In this document: positions 6,441-6,490 of the stretch, in pieces
Position numbering within the stretch: position 1 is the first letter of the stretch
How the letters are laid out: every line of letters starts with the position of its first letter
Assembly (NCBI GenBank): GCA_002404345.1
Contig: DHJN01000214.1
Coordinates: 1 to 6,490, forward strand
DNA length: 6,490 nucleotides
DNA from: Actinobacteria bacterium UBA4719
GTDB taxonomy: Bacteria; Actinomycetota; Actinomycetes; Actinomycetales; Dermatophilaceae
Direction: 5' to 3'
The notes under the pieces: generated by a model
Told to the model about the DNA's origin: nothing
The model's input: only the letters and a program-made list of their open reading frames with translations
The model's database searches: none
Program-made: the position numbers and the translations under genes

Positions 6441-6490
6441 CGCCGGCTGTAGTTGGGCGCTTCGACGGTCATCTGGATGTCGTGCGGGTG
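6437..6490 (-). CDS. guaB: IMP dehydrogenase GuaB, C-terminal end only (partial)
   Basis: Only the last 17 codons and a TGA stop (6439-6437) are in the window; the 5' part lies beyond the right edge. The tail reads HPHDIQMTVEAPNYSRR, matching the conserved end of bacterial IMP dehydrogenases (a His-Asp pair, then an E-x-P-N-Y motif). The full enzyme oxidises IMP to XMP with NAD+, the committed step of GMP synthesis, in the cytoplasm. A guaB3 gene follows 34 nt downstream on the same strand, the usual actinobacterial arrangement, which supports the call. The stop codon sits inside a TTGATC hexamer that might belong to the guaB3 promoter. Nothing can be said about the catalytic or CBS domains. 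Confidence 0.85.
   Translation of the reverse strand, partial: HPHDIQMTVEAPNYSRR

Overview
The window is GC-rich DNA (roughly two thirds or more G+C in the genes). Every convincing gene lies on the minus strand, so transcription runs from the right edge to the left. The proteins most resemble those of actinobacteria: a GuaB3-type IMP-dehydrogenase paralogue directly after guaB, a GlpD of the mycobacterial architecture, and a GabD2-type succinic semialdehyde dehydrogenase. A high-GC actinobacterium, possibly of the Micrococcales, is the best guess. The genus cannot be read from this sequence.

In transcription order the layout is as follows. (1) The last 17 codons of guaB (IMP dehydrogenase) lie at the right edge. 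(2) guaB3 (5281-6402) is a CBS-less IMPDH-family protein whose catalytic-cysteine position holds His. (3) glpD (3550-5268) is an FAD glycerol-3-phosphate dehydrogenase starting 12 nt after guaB3. (4) A 122-nt gap (3428-3549) carries an array of degenerate repeats with a period of about 15 bp, and then a candidate promoter. (5) gabD2 (1835-3427). (6) A 74-nt gap. (7) A membrane-anchored YVTN/YncE-like beta-propeller (537-1760). (8) A SURF1-family protein, cut by the left edge, starts 9 nt after the propeller stop and in the same frame.

The right half is housekeeping metabolism: guanine nucleotide synthesis, then feeding of glycerol-3-phosphate electrons into the respiratory chain. GabD2 supplies succinate from succinic semialdehyde. 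The left end is an envelope or respiratory pair, an extracytoplasmic propeller next to a cytochrome oxidase assembly factor. I see no mobile element, tRNA, rRNA, CRISPR array or convincing intrinsic terminator, and no real plus-strand gene.

Most of the window is ordinary conserved gene content. The structures that gene annotation does not explain are the repeat array between glpD and gabD2, and a recurring TAGCCT/TAACCT hexamer 5-6 nt upstream of three start codons that lack a Shine-Dalgarno sequence. The second fits promoters of leaderless mRNAs. Family assignments come from recalled motifs and homologues; no search was run.
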